The notes beneath the pieces are model-generated. The model saw only the letters and a list, made by a program, of their open reading frames with translations. It did not search any database and was not told the DNA's origin. Both the position numbers and the translations under genes were made by a program. Below are positions 60,897 through 64,000 of a stretch of 64,000 nucleotides of DNA, in pieces. The number at the start of each line of letters is the position of its first letter. Position 1 is the first letter of the stretch. Source of the stretch: JAABVY01 sp964496505 (lineage in GTDB: Bacteria > Zixibacteria > MSB-5A5 > JAABVY01); assembly GCA_964496505.1 (NCBI GenBank), contig CAZBZV010000004.1:1-64000 (forward strand). Reading direction: 5' to 3'.

Positions 60897-61205
60897 ATGC
60901 TAAAATTCATAGGACTCGAGAGCAGCCTGGTATTCGAGGTGATAACAGACATGGTCCATTTCCGTGAGCAGTTCGCCAGCTTCTTTATCCGGAAGGAAGG
61001 CAAAGACGCCAAGGAGCTGAAGGACAAGCTCCTGATGGTAATGATGTTCAGGATGATGTCGGACGGTGTGAAGGAATACAAGCATGATCCGGATCCGCTG
61101 TCACTCGAAAAGTCATATGGAATCACTCCGGCTGAAATCCGGAATCTGTGGTTCGAGTGGGAGGCGGTGAGGTCAATTAAAAGGATTGAATATAAATCCG
61201 GATAG
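60897..61205 (+). CDS. Small alpha-helical protein, unknown
   Basis: The product has 102 residues, highly helical and charged (EGKDAKELKDKLLMVMMFRMMSDGVKEYKHD, then YGITPAEIRNLWFEWEAVRSIKRI). It has no known family. It starts 30 bp after the PH-like gene and is in the same strand; the ribosome site is weak. It may be a partner of its neighbours. Confidence 0.55.
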   Translation: MLKFIGLESSLVFEVITDMVHFREQFASFFIRKEGKDAKELKDKLLMVMMFRMMSDGVKEYKHDPDPLSLEKSYGITPAEIRNLWFEWEAVRSIKRIEYKSG

Positions 61206-61277
61206 GCGAAATGAAGAAATGGGCCGGTAGTGCACAGAAAAACATATTCCCCATATTAGCTAATCGGGAGGGATAAT

Positions 61278-61952
61278 ATGACCGAGGAATCTAAGGCAAA
61301 CGTGCCAAAAATTAACCCGGAATTGACATATCGTACAATACGAGACGAAATTCTTGATCAAAAGCGTTGTCAATTTCAGCTTCTAAGCCTTGCGGTCACA
61401 GTGACTGCTTTAGTTTTAGCTTATGCATCGACAAAACCCTCTGAGCCCTCGATTTATATTGCCCCAGTACTTATGAATGTTGTGGCAATTATAATAATTT
61501 TCGACAAGGCCGTCTCTTTTCAACGAAAAGTTGGCTACCTACAAATTATGGAAGAGAGCCTTGGTGAGGGTGTTTGGAAGTGGGAGAGCAACCTGGATAA
61601 CTTTAGAAAGGTAGATCCGAAGAATAGCGATGATGGTAAGAAGTCGAAACATGATGAAACAAAGGAAACTGATCCCCCACGTAAGCAGTCATATATAACC
61701 ACAGTTGGCACTTTATTAGTGGCTCTGAATTGTATATGTGGTTATTTATTTAGTAGCGAGGTGAATTGGTGGTATCCATCCACAGTGTATACAGTCCAAT
61801 GGGTTAATACCGCCATAATAGCTGTTCTATTAATCTATGGCATTGGGACTTTTATGAGAAAAAGACACCATCTCATTAAGGGGCAACATTCGGGTCCTCA
61901 AATACGAAAAATATGGGAGAGCGTCCTTGAAAAAAGTAGCTTCTGTGAGTAG
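61278..61952 (+). CDS. Four-TM membrane protein, unknown
   Basis: The product has 224 residues. Four hydrophobic segments are at about 32-50, 58-77, 140-157 and 172-192, with a polar, charged central loop (KNSDDGKKSKHDETKETDPP) between TM 2 and TM 3. The N-terminal cytoplasmic stretch (YRTIRDEILDQKRCQFQ) is like that of small paired-TM proteins such as SLATT-type defence effectors, but I cannot confirm this. GGAGGG precedes the ATG. A membrane effector is possible. Confidence 0.6.
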   Translation: MTEESKANVPKINPELTYRTIRDEILDQKRCQFQLLSLAVTVTALVLAYASTKPSEPSIYIAPVLMNVVAIIIIFDKAVSFQRKVGYLQIMEESLGEGVWKWESNLDNFRKVDPKNSDDGKKSKHDETKETDPPRKQSYITTVGTLLVALNCICGYLFSSEVNWWYPSTVYTVQWVNTAIIAVLLIYGIGTFMRKRHHLIKGQHSGPQIRKIWESVLEKSSFCE

Positions 61953-62096
61953 ATAAAAAGATGGTGAACTTTTCTCTGCTCCCCCGAGCAGTGTCCTGGA
62001 GAACAATAAGGATGGGTAAGCTTTAGGAGGAACGAAAATACATGAAATGATTATAAACATAAGGGGCGCCAATTATAACCATGGAGGGAGTTTGAA

Positions 62097-62333
62097 ATGG
62101 GGAGTTTTCAAGTGTACGTTGTGAAGGAAGGAACTAATCCTGTTGTTGGAGTGCCAGTGCGGCTGGAATTCCGAGGGCATAAACCCGGTATGAGCGCTGA
62201 AAAGCGAACGGATATAAATGGCTCCGTGCAGTTTAATTATTACGAGGAGAGTGAAGTTGAGATCTTCATCGCGGGCCGCGATTGCGGGGCTTACAAGTAC
62301 AAAAACGGAGAAAGCATTACAATAAAAACATAG
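62097..62333 (+). CDS. Small Ig-like/carboxypeptidase-regulatory-like protein
   Basis: The product has 78 residues. The sequence (FQVYVVKEGTNPVVGVPVRLEFRGHKPG, TDINGSVQFNYYEESEVEIFIAG) fits the CarboxypepD_reg-like beta-sandwich with its G-x-P-V-x-x-x-V and T-D-x-NG-x-V motifs. No signal peptide. GGAGGG precedes the ATG. It is the last cargo gene before the degraded stretch; function unknown. Confidence 0.6.
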   Translation: MGSFQVYVVKEGTNPVVGVPVRLEFRGHKPGMSAEKRTDINGSVQFNYYEESEVEIFIAGRDCGAYKYKNGESITIKT

Positions 62334-62371
62334 AAAAAATCTCTGCCCTTCTATGGTAGGGAGACCTGGAG

Positions 62372-62402
62372 GATAAAAAGGGAGGTCCCAAAAGGGCCTC
62401 CC
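62372..62402 (-). terminator. Intrinsic terminator facing left
   Basis: Stem gggagg/cctccc plus inner ccc/ggg with a four-base loop. On the minus strand it ends in TTTTTAT, a classic terminator. No minus-strand gene to the right of it is visible. Confidence 0.65.
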
Positions 62403-62447
62403 TACTGAAAACAGATAGTATGATGGTAAGCGAATACTTAAATTGAG

Positions 62448-62474
62448 GTTTCAACTCGTGTAAATTGTTGAAAC
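62448..62474. repeat. Solitary inverted repeat, CRISPR-repeat-like
   Basis: Perfect 8-bp inverted repeat gtttcaac/gttgaaac with an 11-nt loop, 27 nt in total. Its gtttcaa...ttgaaac ends recall type I repeats, but only one copy is present, so it is not an array. Confidence 0.3.
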
Positions 62475-62675
62475 TTGAAGGGATACTCACCAGCAGTAAT
62501 ATAAGACAATGCGTGGATCGGTCAAGGGAGAATTTAGCAAATATGGATTATGCAATCCATAGAGGAGACGGAAGAAATTTAGAGCAGGTAAGCTTGCGAG
62601 AGAGACTTACCCCTCCATGAATTAAGAGAAAGAGAGTACGTCGCTCGAGGCGATTTAAATGCTGATGTCCCTCAA

Positions 62676-62756
62676 ATGTCTATAGGCGATCTACATGGAT
62701 GTTATCGGCATGTGTTAAATATACTTGAGAATATTTATATGTATACTATAGTTTAA
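62676..62756 (+). pseudogene. Fragment of a calcineurin-like phosphatase gene
   Basis: A 26-codon reading frame encodes MSIGDLHGCYRHVLNILENI, the first motif of PPP-type metallophosphatases (GDxHG). It is preceded by in-frame codons without a start and ends early; the rest of the enzyme is absent. It looks like a decayed gene end. Confidence 0.45.
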
Positions 62757-62757
62757 A

Positions 62758-62919
62758 ATGCCAAAAGATAATCTGATGAAAACGATTGAATATAAAGCCA
62801 GGGAGGCTGCCAGAACTGAGGGGGGTATGAAAAAAGGAGGCTCTTACAGGCCTCCCTGGATGAAATCATCCGAAGTTCAAGAAGCTCTGGATGGGTGGGA
62901 AATATTTTATAAGGAGTGA
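62758..62919 (+). CDS. Doubtful 53-residue ORF
   Basis: The ATG at 62758 follows the phosphatase-fragment stop by 1 nt. The product (MPKDNLMKTIEYKAREAART, ending SSEVQEALDGWEIFYKE) spans a terminator-like hairpin and lacks a ribosome site. It may be spurious. Confidence 0.25.
   Translation: MPKDNLMKTIEYKAREAARTEGGMKKGGSYRPPWMKSSEVQEALDGWEIFYKE
62830..62855 (-). terminator. Intrinsic terminator facing left
   Basis: Stem ggaggc (62836-62841) / gcctcc (62850-62855) with an 8-nt loop; on the minus strand a T6 run follows. It points left, away from cas3, so it would end antisense transcripts from the cas3 side. Confidence 0.65.
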
Positions 62920-62967
62920 CAATACACTTGAATTATTATAACTTACCTGACTCGTTGGTGGATACGA

Positions 62968-64000
62968 ATGGCCATACAATATTATTCTCATAGCGAAAAT
63001 TTATGCGGGGATCACAATCCATTGTCTGATCATCTCATTGGCGTGGCCAAGCTCGCCCGAGAATTTGGTACTCCATTAGGAATAGAAAAGGAATCCGAGC
63101 TTGCCGGAATTCTGCATGACCTTGGTAAATATGGTGATTTATTTCAGAAACGTTTACGCGGTGAAATTAGAGGTATTGATCACTGGTCTGCCGGAGCCTG
63201 GACTGCCATTCAAAGATATAAGCAAAATGGCATAGCCTCTGCCCTGGCAATCCAGGGACACCATATAGGCCTGCAGGAGGTCTCTAAGGATGCCCTGCAA
63301 GGAATGGACTTGCAAGCATTATCAGAGCAGCATCCATTAAATCTGAGGCTGTCTGAACAAGATTTGAATAATCTGATTTATCGGCTCAAGGCAGATGGCT
63401 TAACACTGCCAAATGATTTAAATCATTCACTATTTGATATTAGCGAGTCGAATAAAACCCCAGCCTCATCGATGCTTGACTTTCGAATGCTGTATTCCAT
63501 TCTTGTAGATGCTGATTATTTAGATACTGAAGCACATTTCAATGCAGAATCAGCAGGCATAAAAAACTATCGAAAACAAGGACAATCTATCAAATCTCAT
63601 GAGGCATTTAATATTCTTCTATCATATATTAAAATCCTCGCAAAAAACTCAACTTCAGCTATAAAAATGAATGACTTGCGAGCAAAGCTGCTTGAAGATT
63701 GCTTATCAGCCGCTGAACGCCAAACCGGATCATTTAATCTTTCAGCCCCAACAGGCTCAGGAAAAACACTTAGCATGATGGCATTCGCCTTAAAGCATGC
63801 TATCAAGAATGATCTAAGAAGGATTATTATTGTCATCCCTTATTTGAGCATTATTGAGCAAACTGCCCGGGTGCTGAAAAACATATTGTCTGACAAATTC
63901 GGAAAAGATTACATTATCGAAGATCATAGTCTGGTTGAATCAGGAGCAAGCAGTAATGTTAATTCCGATTCACGGCAAGCAAAACTGTTATCAGAGAATT
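62968..64000 (+). CDS. cas3: Cas3, type I CRISPR helicase-nuclease (partial, runs off)
   Basis: The frame is open from the ATG at 62968 to the window end (344 codons). The HD nuclease has H50-D51 in GILHDLGKYGD, H72 in HWSAG, H98-H99 in QGHH, and the late FRMLYSILVDADYLDTEA motif. The helicase starts with Walker A SAPTGSGKT (K266) and motif Ia VIPYLSIIEQTARVL. Fused HD-helicase Cas3 degrades targeted DNA in type I systems after Cascade binding. The rest of the operon and the subtype lie beyond the window. Confidence 0.93.
   Translation, partial: MAIQYYSHSENLCGDHNPLSDHLIGVAKLAREFGTPLGIEKESELAGILHDLGKYGDLFQKRLRGEIRGIDHWSAGAWTAIQRYKQNGIASALAIQGHHIGLQEVSKDALQGMDLQALSEQHPLNLRLSEQDLNNLIYRLKADGLTLPNDLNHSLFDISESNKTPASSMLDFRMLYSILVDADYLDTEAHFNAESAGIKNYRKQGQSIKSHEAFNILLSYIKILAKNSTSAIKMNDLRAKLLEDCLSAAERQTGSFNLSAPTGSGKTLSMMAFALKHAIKNDLRRIIIVIPYLSIIEQTARVLKNILSDKFGKDYIIEDHSLVESGASSNVNSDSRQAKLLSEN

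Larger units (their letters stand above)
62334..62967. other. Degraded intergenic stretch before cas3
   Basis: No convincing intact gene in 634 bp. It contains two minus-strand intrinsic terminators, a 27-bp inverted repeat, a phosphatase-like gene fragment, and a doubtful 53-codon ORF, each listed below. This pattern suggests old rearrangement at the prophage/CRISPR boundary. Confidence 0.45.

Noticed and set aside
8477..62900. Mu-like transposable phage
   Set aside because: Mom-like and Mu-F-like proteins occur, but no transposase A or B genes are visible, and these two families are found in many non-Mu phages.
62334..62967. A CRISPR array before cas3
   Set aside because: Only one repeat-like inverted repeat is present and no regular spacing exists; no array is supported in the window.
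63597..63836. Minus-strand ORF of 79 codons
   Set aside because: It is antisense to the conserved cas3 helicase start.

Overview
The window is a bacterial chromosome segment carrying one large prophage of a contractile-tailed (myovirus-type) phage. The host looks like an uncultivated bacterium of the FCB group; Zixibacteria-like is my inference, not a proof. The reasons are secreted proteins ending or starting in dockerin-like CGDAN/CNCDG...NVSDAVxxINYVFIGG repeats, a FISUMP-domain protein, and YceI and DUF1579 proteins with ordinary Sec signal peptides.

Layout. 1-7000 is host DNA: YceI, a small membrane protein, a two-TM-type potassium channel, DUF1579, a lone receiver-domain response regulator, a four-TM protein and a 932-residue secreted papain-like protease. 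7000-8500 is a boundary zone holding a 3' tRNA remnant, tandem repeats and a secreted FISUMP protein. From about 8700 to 58700 almost every gene lies on the minus strand, so the phage reads from high to low coordinates. The early region (58700 to about 40500) has an excisionase-like HTH, a probable annealing protein, a single-chain Mre11-Rad50 (SbcD-SbcC) fusion, a nucleotidyltransferase, a HerA-type ATPase, a Gp37/Gp68 protein, a patatin phospholipase, a large ParB-like protein, a replication initiator with iteron-like repeats inside its gene, a DnaC-type loader and a RusA resolvase. A 57-aa regulator and a perfect 22-bp tandem repeat mark the early/late junction near 40200. Next come a ParB-like protein and a Mom-like DNA modification protein whose 3' end overlaps a tRNA-Gly-like sequence. 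Then packaging and head genes (TerS, TerL, portal, Mu-F-like, XkdF-like protease, capsid), connector and tail genes (sheath, two tube paralogues, a frameshifted chaperone pair, tape measure, CIS-tube-like cap, LysM, hub, spike, gp25, J, I), fibre-like proteins, endolysin and holin, ending at a terminator at 8662-8686.

The right flank (58866-59720) is a divergent switch of an AbrB-like and a CI/XRE-like regulator. Plus-strand cargo of unknown function follows (60031-62333), then a decayed stretch, and the first 344 codons of a type I CRISPR cas3 that runs off the window.

The most unusual points are the phage-encoded end-processing set (fused Mre11-Rad50, HerA ATPase and probable annealing protein, reminiscent of the archaeal HerA-NurA-Mre11-Rad50 group but without a NurA that I can recognise), four proteins with Sec signal peptides in or beside the virion operon, the Mom-tRNA overlap, and the lack of any recognisable integrase.
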